Positions 1 to 9,718 of a stretch of 64,000 nt of DNA are shown here, piece after piece. This DNA comes from Anadara kagoshimensis (Eukaryota; Mollusca; Bivalvia; Arcoida; Arcidae): assembly GCA_021292105.1 (NCBI GenBank), contig CM037857.1, forward strand, positions 45,651,901 through 45,715,900, read 5' to 3'. Within the stretch, counting starts at the first letter, position 1, and every line of letters begins with the position of its first letter. The position numbers and the translations under genes were made by a program. Below the pieces are notes generated by a model, which had not been told where the DNA came from, searched no databases, and saw nothing but the letters and a program-made list of their open reading frames with translations.

Positions 1-1325
1 GCTTCAAATTGTTAAAACTTGACTATTTGACCAGATAATGACATGGGGTTTTCAGTTTTGACATATTCTTATAATTACCTTCAAAATGGTGTCAAGGTCA
101 ATTATGAAGGTCATGACCTGATTTTTTACCTTATATTATTTATTATCTCGAAAACTATGAACTTTTTATATAAGCATGTATATTAGAATATTGTTGGTAT
201 TGATGTAACGATTATTTTGATATATAGATTAAGGTCAGTGGTTCAAAGGTCAAGGTCACAGATGCGAATGAATACTGAAATGATTCATTATCTTGAAAAC
301 TATTAACTTTTTGTATAGGCATGTATATTAGAATGTTGTAGGTATTAATACAACGATCATTTTGATGTATAGAAAAAGGTCATGGGTTCAAAGGTCAAGG
401 TCACAGTAGCAAAACTATACCAAAATTGTTAATTATCTCGAAAACTAAACTTTTTGTATAGGCATGTATATATGAAATGGTGTTGGTTTTGATGTAACAA
501 TCATTTTGATATATAGATTGAGGTCATTGGTTTAAAGGTCAAGGTCACAGATGCAAAAGAAACCTGAAATGGTTCATTATCTTGAAAACTATTAACTTTT
601 TGTATAAGCATGAATATTAGAATGTTGTAGGTATTGATACAACGATCATTTTGATGTATAGAAAAAGGTCATGGGTCCAAAGGTCAAGGTCACAGTAGCA
701 AATCAATACCAATATGGTTAATTATCTTGAAAACTATAAACTTTTTGTATAGGCATGTATATTGGAATATTGTTGCTATTGTTGTAATGATCATTTTGAT
801 ATATAGATTAAGGTCATTGGTTCAAAGGTCAAGGTCACAGATGCGAAAGAAAACTGAAATGGTTCATTATCTTGAAAACTATGAACTTTTTGTATAAGCA
901 TGTATATGAGAAAGTTGTAGGTATTGATGTAACGGTCATTTTGATGTATAGAAAAAGGTCATGGGTCCAAAGGTCAAGGTCACAGTAGCAAAACAATACC
1001 AAAATCGTTAATTATCTTGAAAACTATAAACTTTTTGTATAGGCGTGTATATTGGAATATTATTGGTATTGATGTAACGATCATTTTGATATATAGATTA
1101 AGGTCATTGGTTCAAAGATCAAGGTCACAGATGTGAAAGAATACTGAAATGGTTCATTATCTTGAAAACTATTAACTTTTTGTATAAGAATGTATATTAG
1201 ATTGTTGTAGGTATTGATACAACGATCATTTTGATGTATAGAAAAAGGTCATGGGTTCAAAGGTCAAGGTCATGGTTTCAAAACAATACCAAAAAGGTTA
1301 ATTATCTCGAAAACTATAAAGTTGA
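1..1325 (-). repeat. Tandem-core repeat with nuclear-receptor half-sites, minus orientation
   Basis: About eight units of ~145 bp in which TTCAAAGGTCAAGGTCAC recurs. Two unit variants alternate (CATTGG and CATGGG before the motif), giving a ~290-bp dimer. Positions 1-230 correspond in reverse complement to the non-tandem 3' segment of the complete copies at 53.8-55.5 and 56.2-57.5 kb, so the element runs off the left edge of the window. No coding capacity is seen. Confidence 0.85.
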
Positions 1326-1629
1326 TATTAACACAAGAATTCAATACTGATGAACTTTGAAACATAATTTTCATTTATGCATTATTTAAAATCCAGCACA
1401 ATGTATGTTGCTTTTTGGTCCCAACTGCTGAAAGTTTAATTTGGATGTTCTTTGTAATAAATGTAATAGACTATTGAATCCCTGCACGAGATACTGCCCA
1501 TATCCACAGATGAGTGTAAAGGTCTATGCCTCTTGTTTTAAGTATACATAGACCTAGATCTACTTCAACCAGGGAAATGAGACCGGTGCTCCGGCAGGCT
1601 AAGCACCTCCTGGTTAGCTAGCTACATCC

Positions 1630-1715
1630 CACAGGCACTTGTTTCTGATATTAAAAAAATAACACTCTCTACTTAAACATAACATAACAAATAATATCAG
1701 AAACAAGTGCCTGTG
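1630..1715. mobile_element. 86-bp hairpin MITE with 8-bp target duplication
   Basis: The first 23 bases (from CACAGGCACTTG) are exactly inverted in the last 23 (ending CAAGTGCCTGTG), around a ~40-bp AT-rich loop. CTACATCC occurs directly before (1622-1629) and directly after (1716-1723), which fits an 8-bp target site duplication. Termini CA...TG plus an 8-bp duplication fit the hAT superfamily. It is non-coding, so a related transposase would have to mobilise it. Confidence 0.75.
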
Positions 1716-2500
1716 CTACATCCACCGCGTGAGTACCGTCAATATTGGGAATGAAAGGAAGATGGAACTATGGGATGTCAATATATATCCAGGGTAATTA
1801 TGGATACAGATATGTCATACTTTTTTAAGGCCTTGGTAAGCCTGGACCTGCATTATCCTTGTGACCACAATTTGTAAGCAGCTTTCTTCGTTGTATAAAG
1901 TCCCCGTGGTGGGGGAAAAGCTCTACCATGGCCTACTAATTGTAAAACAAATACACTATAAGCAGGAGAAGCAGGTTTATTGCTGCATAGAAAAATGAAA
2001 GTTGACAATAGAAAAATTGAAGTCATCACGTTTGTCATACAGCTTCAATTTTACCCTTTCGTTTGCGTTATAACTGAGGTATAAGTGTAAATATGAAGCA
2101 GAACCTGAAGAATCGGTCCAAGCTCATCAAGCTCACTGGGATAAATGGCATCCATATAATCTCTAAGTTTAAGATGATAGAAAGTCATCTATATATTTGT
2201 GTGTGTAGTTGCATGATTTGGCGACATTCCTCTCTCAAGATTTAACCAGATTCTGCATAAATTCTACTTTATACGATTAAATAAACTCACCAGCAAGCAA
2301 TGGTGTACAGTTTGTACCCATTGATATATCGATTGTTTGTTGGAAAATTATATTGCCAAACACAGCAAATATAAAAAACTCTAACATTTTGTTAATGATA
2401 TCTAAAGTGTATGGACGGAACTGTATGCAAAAAGGTAGCTACGGCGAAGCGAGAGACAATGCGGTCAACAAGTAAATTGTTTCTTGTTTTCCTGTTGCAG

Positions 2501-2526
2501 AAATAGCAACTCGACAACAAAATTCG
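2501..2526 (+). other. Possible 26-bp micro-exon
   Basis: A polypyrimidine tract ending in TTTTCCTGTTGCAG is followed after 26 bases by GTAAGTAAG, close to ideal animal acceptor and donor sites. No neighbouring exon was found, so gene membership is unproven; it could be chance or an untranslated exon. Confidence 0.25.
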
Positions 2527-3239
2527 GTAAGTAAGCAGTTGTTCTGTATCTTCTTCTTGAACGTTTTTGTATGTTATAGAATCTCAAAATAAATTAAATA
2601 TTCCATTAAGAACAGCCATGAACACGTATTTGACCAGGTAAAATGTAGATTTATGCTCATTTAGTCGAAATTACCTGAGAATTTTAAGATACATGAAAAC
2701 AAACTTTTTTTTCAATCAGTCTATATAGTTACAAAATTTACTTTGGCACAGAAACATTCAAAATATTGATTCAAACAACATGACTAACAACATGTTACTG
2801 TACCGGTAAAATAGTAACAAAATATATTCTGTTGCAATTAGCTTGAGGTCAAATTGTAAATTGACTAGACTAGTAAGTTAATTTGTGTCTATAACGGTAG
2901 TCGGAATTTCTAGTAAAAGAAACACTGTACCGGTAGCTTTTTATTGACACTCTGGGGTACTGGAGAAATTTCTTTCTTTTTTCTGTCAGAGATTTTTTAG
3001 TACTTTTATGCTTATGTCATATATCACTTTTTGAATGTGTTTTATGATTAAAATTTAAAAAGTAATGACACTTATTATGCTACCATAGGATTCTTTACGA
3101 CTCGACCCGCCCCTTTCGCGGGTACCGGATATCACGTAAAGACTCGTTAAACCATTCAATAACTGTAACTTGTATACATAACTATAATGAAAATACAACC
3201 ACCACTTTCCCTTAAACTATGGAGTGATATTGCTTTGGT

Positions 3240-3745
3240 AATCTCACAAATGAAATGGAGCTTAGGCCATTGACAAAATCTCTATCTGTCTCTATTTTGT
3301 GCAAGTTTATCTACACCCATTCCGTTTGATTTCTAGTTCTGTGTCTCTTCTCTAGGTGTTTTAGGACGTCCTTTTTCCCTTTTTCCCTGCGGATTCCATC
3401 TAAGGGCTTGTTTTGTGATGTTTTGGCAGGTTATCTGATGGTGTGACCTATCCATCCCCGTTTCCGCTTTTGTATTTGTTTTCCAATCGGATCTTGATTT
3501 GTAAACGGACATAGTCTTTCATTACTAGTCATATCTTCAGGATTCTTCTCAGGCAATAGTTAACAAAACTATGTAGTCTTTGTACCATCTGGTTTGATTT
3601 TCTTCAAGTTTCAGAGCCAAACAATAAGACAGATTTAGTTTAGAAATGATTCCATACTTTCTCCAAGATGAGAAAAACTGTTCTGGCTTTGGTGATTCTT
3701 GATCTTGGCTTACACTTTTACAATATTTGTATATTATTTCAGAGT
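3240..3745 (-). pseudogene. LINE retrotransposon reverse transcriptase C-terminal fragment, decayed
   Basis: Read on the minus strand with frame changes, the piece gives, in order, SVLLFGSETWK, CLRRIL, KRKRGWIGHTIR, KQALRWNPQGKR, GRPKTP, and LAQNRDR. This order is the C-terminal end of the reverse transcriptase ORF of many non-LTR retrotransposons (SVLLYGCETWK ... RRIL ... WIGHTLR ... ALRWNPQGKRKRGRPK ... LAQDRDRWR). Several stops and frameshifts show that it is dead. It abuts the tandem-core repeat beginning near 3771. The LINE clade cannot be fixed from this fragment. Confidence 0.8.
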
Positions 3746-3770
3746 CAATAAGGCAATGTTCATACTAGAG

Positions 3771-4280
3771 GCCCAATGAGCCTGATACGCTCACCTGATA
3801 AATTATGACTAGCTGATACATTTCAAAAAACATAAATTTAATACAATGTACTGTAACTCCAATGTAAAAATATTTCCATATAGCGACTATTTGAGGCTTT
3901 TTCAGATAACTAACCATTTCAGTATTCCTTTGCATCTGCGACCTTGACCTTTGAATCCATGTCATTCATTTATTCATCAAAATGATTATTGTATGAAGAC
4001 CTGCAATGCTCTAAAATACATACAAAAAGTTTATACTTTTCTAGATACTAACTAACCATTTCGGTATTCGTTCATATATATGTGACCTTGACCTTTGAAT
4101 CCACGACCTTTATCCATACATGTATATCAAAATACTCGATGTATCAATGTCTGCAATATTCTAATATGTATGCCTTACAAAAAATATAGTTTTCGAGATA
4201 ATCAACCATTTTGGTATTGATTTGCATCCTTGACCTTGACTTTTGAACTGATGACCTTCATCCATATATCAAAATGACCC
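3771..4280 (+). repeat. 5' part of a tandem-core repeat of the AAGAGGCCC family
   Basis: Begins with CTAGAGGCCCAATGAGCC and ATACGCTCACCTGATAA, the shared 5' terminus, then carries about three ~145-bp units with TGTGACCTTGACCTTTGAA. The 3' stem-loop end is absent; the copy stops near 4280 in unrelated sequence. Confidence 0.8.
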
Positions 4281-4364
4281 CTAGGAAGAATGTCGACTTC
4301 GTCCATTTGACGGCTGTGCATGCAGACCCCCCCCCCTCTTTTTTTTATCTAATTCACCCCTGAC

Positions 4365-4466
4365 AGTCACTACCCACTTTTAAGTCTTGGGTCAGACCCG
4401 GTCGGGGTTCGAACCCACGGTCTTCCACTTACGGAGCGATCACTCTACCAACTGAACTACCGCAGT
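4365..4466 (-). mobile_element. tRNA-derived SINE head
   Basis: On the minus strand GCGGTAGTTCAGTTGGTAGA resembles a pol III A box and GGGTTCGAACCCC a B box, ~35 bases apart as in a tRNA. The acceptor arm does not pair and SINE-type text follows (CCGACCGGGTCTGACCC), so this is a SINE head, not a tRNA gene. The same head recurs at 36.5 kb. Confidence 0.75.
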
Positions 4467-4889
4467 TGTGATAAGGAATGAACTCGTTATAAAACCTGTA
4501 TTATCTCGTTTAAACGACTTAGAATCTCGGTTACAAATTAATATATTTTTTCTTTTGTATAAAATGGCACGAATTATAATAAAACAAGCTATTCCATAGG
4601 CCATGAATGCTGTTTAGCTTCCATTTTGCCATTTGTTAAAAGTAATACATGCCACACAATGTTTGACAGTCTTTGGCTCAGGTAAGCTAATTATAAAATA
4701 TACGTCTTTCGTCTTTGGTAATATTCAAGCTCGCGTTAAAATCGGAGAGCTCCCCTTCTTTGGGAATTCTATATCCGTTGGATGCAACTTCGATTCCTTG
4801 AGGGCTCTATACGTTGGGGGCTCCATACAGGTTCTAACCTGTTGGTCGGTCACTTCCCAGTGTCAGACGACCATCCTATGTAACAGAAT

Positions 4890-4986
4890 AGGGAAAAATT
4901 CAGGGCCAAACTGGGACTCGAACCCGATACCTTCCCAATATTTGCGGCATGCTCTCAGTGAGCAGCTAAGCTACTCGGTCACCTTT
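4890..4986 (-). mobile_element. Second tRNA-derived SINE head, different subfamily
   Basis: On the minus strand GAGTAGCTTAGCTGCTCACT (A-box-like) and GGGTTCGAGTCCC (B box) lie at tRNA spacing, followed by GGCCCTGAATTTTTCCC. The 127-codon plus frame over this stretch is a by-product of the SINE. Confidence 0.65.
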
Positions 4987-5194
4987 CGAGCACGGTCTGC
5001 CATAGTTTCTGAATGACTCGGGCAAAAACCCAGGCCTCTTTAACAGGGTTTTTATTTTTTGGACAAAGTGAAATTTTATACTCTCTACATGTGGCAAATT
5101 ATCAATAACGCCAAACTTATGTTTTCAATTATTTTGTCAGCAACTAGTAACTTCTTAACAAGTTTTTAATGAAAATTGATAAACTATGATACGG

Positions 5195-5307
5195 CCGGGT
5201 AGAGTGGAGTATGGGTGTTGCCCCAATCACTTATATCGAGCCTGTCAGTTCAGGGGTGGTGGAGGAAACTGGAGTGTCTGGAGAAAAGCGACCTAACAAA
5301 CTTTCTC
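5195..5307 (-). mobile_element. SINE body fragment
   Basis: GGTGGAGGAAACTGGAGTG and AACAAACTTTCTCC match, in the same orientation, body segments of the SINEs at 60.3 kb and, in reverse, 12.4 and 48.9 kb. The tRNA head is missing; the fragment ends at the MITE starting at 5308. Confidence 0.6.
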
Positions 5308-5581
5308 CAGGCTGACTAATCAAATTTATTTATTTGTCCAGATCGGTACATTGAATTTGTAAATGCGCACGGTTGTCATTTAGGTAGTTTTTTATCGTTC
5401 AGTGTTTGATTTTTGTACAATTTTCATACAAAAAGTCCGAATTTTTAGTACTTTTAGTTTTTAAAAAAAAATTCAAAATGGAAAAATCCGTGTAATTTGA
5501 CCTTTTCATTTTATCCCTTTTATCCGTTTTTATGGTACAAGTCCGTCAAAAACGGATAAATCCGTCGAATTGGTCAGTCTG
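5308..5581 (+). mobile_element. MITE with 13-bp terminal repeats and 6-bp target duplication, copy 1
   Basis: Starts CAGGCTGACTAAT; the other end, ATTGGTCAGTCTG, is its imperfect inverted repeat. TTTCTC flanks both sides exactly (5302-5307, 5582-5587). A second copy lies at 40750-41030 in the same orientation with its own 6-bp duplication. The interior holds short repeats of TCCGT and no coding frame. Confidence 0.75.
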
Positions 5582-5934
5582 TTTCTCACATTTCTGCTCA
5601 GAGAGGGATTCCAACCCAGGCGGCGAGATTTTTTTCTATAAAATTATTATACGAAAATCCTTTGTATTGGAATTTTCTTCGCTCATTGATTGATAAACTT
5701 TATTTTTTATTTTTTGTTCATTCATCAATCATCTTTGCAGAGGACATAAACAATGTCAATTAAATTTTATAATAATTTCAAATGTTATCAAAAGTGAATA
5801 CAGGGTTGTTTTTTAATTACATTTTTAAAATTTTTAAAATTTATTTTAATTAATGTAATTTAATTTTTAATTTATTTTTTGGTATAATTGCTGATCAGTT
5901 AAAAATCTAGCGACAGTTAAAATATCTTTGAATT
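5582..5934. other. AT-rich spacer, nothing recognised
   Basis: Very AT-rich, with runs of TTTTAATT and AATTTAATT. No frame, tRNA-like or repeat signature was recognised. Confidence 0.6.
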
Positions 5935-7245
5935 TCCCTTTCAGTTGGCCCCCTTATAACATCAGCCAATTAGGACAAAGCAGCGCCACGTGGGATGCAA
6001 ATGCAACAGCCTTGAGCGCCATTAAACCAGGTGCGGTCTGGGTAGCAAGTCGGATCATAATTAGTGTTGGATTATTCACGTGGTGCATTTGGATTTAGCT
6101 GTTTATTGGTGATTCTTAAAATTCACGCGTTTCATATTGGATTTAAATAGCAGTTTATTGGTGATTCAGTTAATTCATGTATTATATATTGGATTTAGCA
6201 GTGTAATCAACATACCGGATACAGCGTGGTGACGTTCTAATTTGAAAAATCTTCAACTTACAAGACATCTCTGTGTAAGGTAAGTGCATTTGTTTATTAT
6301 ACCACTGACATGTGCTACTTTTAATGTTATAAAATAATTCATTTAAAAGTACGTTTGAAGGCATTTTTCTTAAAAATTCAAAAGTAGCACCTGACACCAC
6401 GTGCAATTCTCGCCGCAGTTTTCAAGCGTGATAATTTTGTGGGTAAATATTTGCATTGATTGAAAGTATAAGTAAATCCAAAATTAAACATATTATTTTC
6501 CAAATATTGAGTAAATAACAGATAACTAACGTTTTTTTAAATAAAAAGTTTAGACACATTTTTTCAGTTGCGTAAATTAATTCAAAACGGAAGCTCCCGA
6601 GGTCGGGTAAATTTCTTTCTTTCATAAATTATCACTTTTGAAGCTGCGTGCATTATATTTAGCTATAATTAACTTATTTTGTAATAGTGACATTAATATT
6701 ATTATTTTACAAATGAAACCCCAAAGGCTCGGTATGTAACTACTGTTTTACTGAGGTAAAACATTTGCATAAAATGAATGTCAAAAGTTTTTTAAATGAT
6801 TTTTTGTAACAAAAAGTAGACATTTAGGACCTTAATTTCTCATAAAGTATTGCAACTTTCAATATATTTTTACATTGGGAGAAAGTATGTTAGTTTTATT
6901 GCCGTTCAAATATGAGTTTACTAGGCGTGATACTTTAGCTGTACTGGTCTGGGTAGCTCAGTTGGTAGAGCACTCGTCTATAGTGTGGGAGGTCACGGGT
7001 TCAATCCCCGGTCTGATCTACATTTTTCTCATTCCTGTTACACTTTGGTACCAGTGTGTTCCACTGAATTGATTGACTGGCAATTATGGGCCATATAAAG
7101 TCCATCAAAGGGAAATGGTGTGAGATTTCCCACTTGAGAATAGGAATATATTATAGTGAGATTTGGGTAGCTTAGTTCGTAGAGCACTCTCCTCCTGTGT
7201 TCCATCTCTGGTCCTACCCTGCATTATTGCAAGTTAGGTAGTTAT
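5935..7245 (+). repeat. Composite dispersed repeat, copy A (minisatellite plus SINE head)
   Basis: The order AATTAGGACAA / CACGTG / GCGCCATT, then units of TTGGATTTAGCTGTTTATTGG (6060-6215), then TTTTGAATTAATTTACGC-type text, then a tRNA-like head (6953) also occurs in reverse complement at 33.09-34.50 kb with similar spacing. Diverged but collinear, so a dispersed repeat of ~1.3 kb rather than chance. No protein is encoded. The pieces may be one element or a nested set copied together. Confidence 0.55.
6953..7018 (+). mobile_element. tRNA-like SINE head
   Basis: GGTCTGGGTAGCTCAGTTGG (A-box region) and CGGGTTCAATCCC (B box) are at tRNA spacing. The D- and T-arms are plausible, but GGTCTGG does not pair with the TCTGATC after the T-arm. 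A degraded partner follows at 7148-7235. The minus-strand copy at 33.1 kb has the same head, supporting a SINE family. Confidence 0.65.
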
Positions 7246-7329
7246 AATAGCTGAACCGGCTTTTTACCACCACACTGGATATTATTTATAATGTTTGAAG
7301 AAATATTTACAAATAAATATATTTAATAC

Positions 7330-7899
7330 TAGGGGTGTGCGATAATACCGGTATACCGGTATATTGCGGTATGGCAGGGTCAATACAATATACCGGTACA
7401 CAAAATAAAAAACCAGTATACCGCAGAAATTAAAAAAAAAAAATCAGTAGATTATGCTTTACGGTCAATTTTTTGTTATTAACACTCAAAAGGCTGTAAT
7501 ATAATCTTTATCTCGTAAGTGTTTGTCAACTACATACAAAATAAAGCGCGTTTGAGATACAGACATGTATACATGTTATAACTGATACTGGCAGACGACG
7601 AAGTAAAACTTGTCAAAAACAAACGAGCAAAGGCGAAAGTGTGGGAACATTTTAAATTTAGGCAAATAGCGGGGACTATTAATGAAAATATAGCAGTATG
7701 CACTGTCTGTAATGCAGACGTTAAATATGCTGGGGGTACAAGTAATCTTACTTCGCACATTCGCCACCATCACCCAAACTTGGATGCCGGTTCGTTTATC
7801 TTTTAAGCATTCATTAACTTTGCAATAATATGTATTGCAATATTTTCTCAAATAATGCAATATATTGCAATATGCTTTTTTTCCCAATACCCACCCCTA
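7330..7899 (+). mobile_element. Short hAT-like element carrying a BED zinc-finger remnant
   Basis: Ends are TAGGGGTGTGCGATA and CAATACCCACCCCTA, inverted with few mismatches. The flanks TTTAATAC (7322-7329) and TCTAATAC (7900-7907) match at 7 of 8 bases, as expected for an aged 8-bp hAT duplication. The left end is rich in ATACCGGTAT palindromes. At 570 bp it is far too short for a transposase; only the N-terminal DNA-binding module remains (7582-7806). It lies 70 bp upstream of the Harbinger element. Confidence 0.75.
7582..7806 (+). pseudogene. BED-type zinc finger fragment of a hAT transposase
   Basis: The frame is open from a stop at 7579-7581 to TAA at 7804-7806, about 74 codons and without an ATG. 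It contains KVWEHFKF, the aromatic signature of BED fingers, then CTVC and HIRHHH, giving the Cys-x2-Cys ... His-x(n)-His ligand set after SNLTSHIRHH. In hAT (ZBED-type) transposases this module sits at the N-terminus and binds the terminal repeats. Nothing of the RNase H-like catalytic core or the C-terminal dimerisation domain follows; the frame ends shortly after the finger. It is therefore a truncated remnant inside a non-autonomous element. An exapted ZBED exon is possible but has no support. Confidence 0.75.
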
Positions 7900-8082
7900 T
7901 CTAATACTACTTCATTTAATTTCAATGTAAGCTCACCTGTATCATTACGTTAATTTTTTTATGATCCAGGGGTGGGTAACTCGAAGCTCTCTTAACAGTT
8001 ACGAATACTTAACGTCTACTTACGAAACTTGTAGAATAAAATCGGGTAACTCAAAACTGGTGATGGACACAATATAAATAAA

Positions 8083-8850
8083 ATGTCAGTATCACAATGC
8101 ATTAGGGATGTTTCCGATGCTTTAGCTAGCAATTCTGGGAACTTCATCAGGTTTCCTAAAGAAAGAGTCGACCAAGTCATTGTCAAACAGAAATTTTTCA
8201 ATTTGGCTAATTTCCCTAATGTTCTAGGAGCAATTGATGGCACTTTAATCCCTATCATTGGCCCACACATAGACGAACATTTGTACGTCTGCCGTAAAGG
8301 TTTTCATACGATCAATGTTCAAGGCATACTTGACTCTGATAAAAGCTTTACGAATATTGTTGTTCGTTGGCCTGGCAGTACCCACGACTCGTATATCTGG
8401 GCTAAATGTGAGGTGCTTCGACTTTTTGAAACGGGGGACATAAGAGATGGATGGCTGCTTGGTGACTCTGGGTATCCCTGTCAACGTTGGCTACTCACAC
8501 CACTGTTACAGCCAAACAGTAGGGCAGAAAGGAAGTACAACGTGGCTCATAAAACGACCAGAAATATCGTAGAGAGGGGTTTTGGTATGTGGAAAATGCG
8601 TTTTAGGTGTCTACATAAATCGGGTGGACATTTAATGTTTTCGCCATCGCGATGCATCCGTGTCATACTATCAACCGCTGTCTTGCACAATATCTGCATT
8701 GATAAAAATATACCACTAACTGATAGTACCTCTGATAATGGCTATGACGATGGCGATATTGACAATGATTTAACACAAGGATACGATGGACCTTTGAGTG
8801 ATGGCGGTTCTTTTAGACAACATATAATTAACACAGTGTTTTGCACTTGA
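8083..8850 (+). CDS. PIF/Harbinger (HARBI1-like) transposase, N-terminally truncated
   Basis: A 255-residue frame ending in TGA. It carries the DDE_Tnp_4 core: GAIDGT with D52, RWPGSTHDS with D102, GDSGYP with D128 and NIVERGFG with E164. D128 and E164 are separated by 35 residues. The family is usually ~350 residues or more, with an N-terminal helical region ending in a GxSQxTVSR-like segment. Here the frame opens with MSVSQCIRDVSDAL, which matches the end of that segment, so roughly the first 90 residues are missing. Only 113 bp separate the terminus from this ATG, leaving no room for the lost part except by deletion. The C-terminus is acidic (GYDDGDIDND). The catalytic residues are intact, but the protein is probably inactive in DNA binding or folding. 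The Myb-like partner is encoded convergently. Confidence 0.85.
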   Translation: MSVSQCIRDVSDALASNSGNFIRFPKERVDQVIVKQKFFNLANFPNVLGAIDGTLIPIIGPHIDEHLYVCRKGFHTINVQGILDSDKSFTNIVVRWPGSTHDSYIWAKCEVLRLFETGDIRDGWLLGDSGYPCQRWLLTPLLQPNSRAERKYNVAHKTTRNIVERGFGMWKMRFRCLHKSGGHLMFSPSRCIRVILSTAVLHNICIDKNIPLTDSTSDNGYDDGDIDNDLTQGYDGPLSDGGSFRQHIINTVFCT

Positions 8851-9040
8851 ATTAGTAAATCAATTTTGTAAACATGTAATGAATAACGAATAACTAAACG
8901 CATTGTTAAATCTTGTACCATGTGTTTATTTACATGTGCTTTTCACCAATAAAACTTGAAATGTGTAAATATCTTTATCTCTTATATATTACATGATTAA
9001 TAATACATGTAAAACAAGAAATTCTGCCAACGCATACCCA

Positions 9041-9246
9041 TGTCCACTCCCGGAAAACAAAAGTGACAATTCCAAAGGGCCATAACTGTCAAAACTGATT
9101 GAAATTAGGACCAAGTCGAAATTGACCTATGGTTTAATATGATTTGAATATCTCAACAAATAAACGGGAAAATGTAGTAAAACTTTTAAGACAGACTCAC
9201 GGAGGAAAAAAAACTATGACCCCCTTCCGGTTTCACTGGGAGTGGA
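9041..9246. mobile_element. Small inverted-repeat insertion inside the Harbinger element
   Basis: TGTCCACTCCCGG near the start and GGGAGTGGAC at the end form an imperfect inverted repeat around non-coding sequence. It sits between the transposase stop and the Myb-like gene, so it probably inserted after the Harbinger copy was in place. No clear target duplication is seen. Confidence 0.4.
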
Positions 9247-9587
9247 CCAATAATTATGAAGCTACACAAGCGTAACACGTGATCAATATCACAAAATGTT
9301 CATGGAAACGCAATTGGAAACGTTGACGAAATAAAGTAATTTTATACAAGAAAATGTAATTTTTGGACAATTCAATATTTACAAATGGAGCTTCACGTGG
9401 TACGCTAGTGAAGCCTTTAAAAGAATTTGAACTACATAAACTTTTACGGGCTAGCTGCACTCACTAAAAATAAAAACTTAAAAACACAATCCAATAATAG
9501 TCAATTTGTTATTTTACCAGCATTTAGGAATAGAATAAAATAGGCGATCAAAATACAGAGAACGGCTGGGAATCACATCGTGTCACG

Positions 9588-9638
<51 letters not shown>

Positions 9639-9670
9639 AGAGAGAGGAGAGAGAGAGAGAATGAAAGAGA
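9588..9670. repeat. GT then GA microsatellite
   Basis: Runs of GT broken by TATATG, passing into GA-rich repeats, just downstream of the Myb-like stop codon. Confidence 0.9.
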
Positions 9671-9718
9671 GAAAGGGGTCTGTAGTTGCTCAATTTACTT
9701 CCTTGAATAACCTTCCAT

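Larger units (their letters stand above)
1326..3239. other. No gene recognised; unique or old repeat DNA
   Basis: AT-rich sequence without a long reading frame. It holds only the small hairpin element at 1630-1715 and a possible micro-exon at 2501-2526, listed separately. The 61-codon minus frame at 1853-2038 has no recognisable motif. Confidence 0.6.

Noticed and set aside
1..1325. Interpreting the half-site clusters as enhancers of a nearby gene
   Set aside because: The motif is a repeat-family property spread across the window and independent of gene position. Sequence alone does not support a regulatory role at any one locus.
4633..5016. 127-codon plus frame
   Set aside because: Its second half is antisense to a tRNA-derived SINE head, and there is no protein motif.
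6953..7024. A functional tRNA gene
   Set aside because: A and B boxes are good, but the acceptor arm does not pair and the T-stem has a mismatch. A sister copy at 33.1 kb has the same flanking text, as expected of a SINE.
8245..8484. 79-codon minus frame over the transposase
   Set aside because: Antisense shadow of the transposase core, with no motif of its own.
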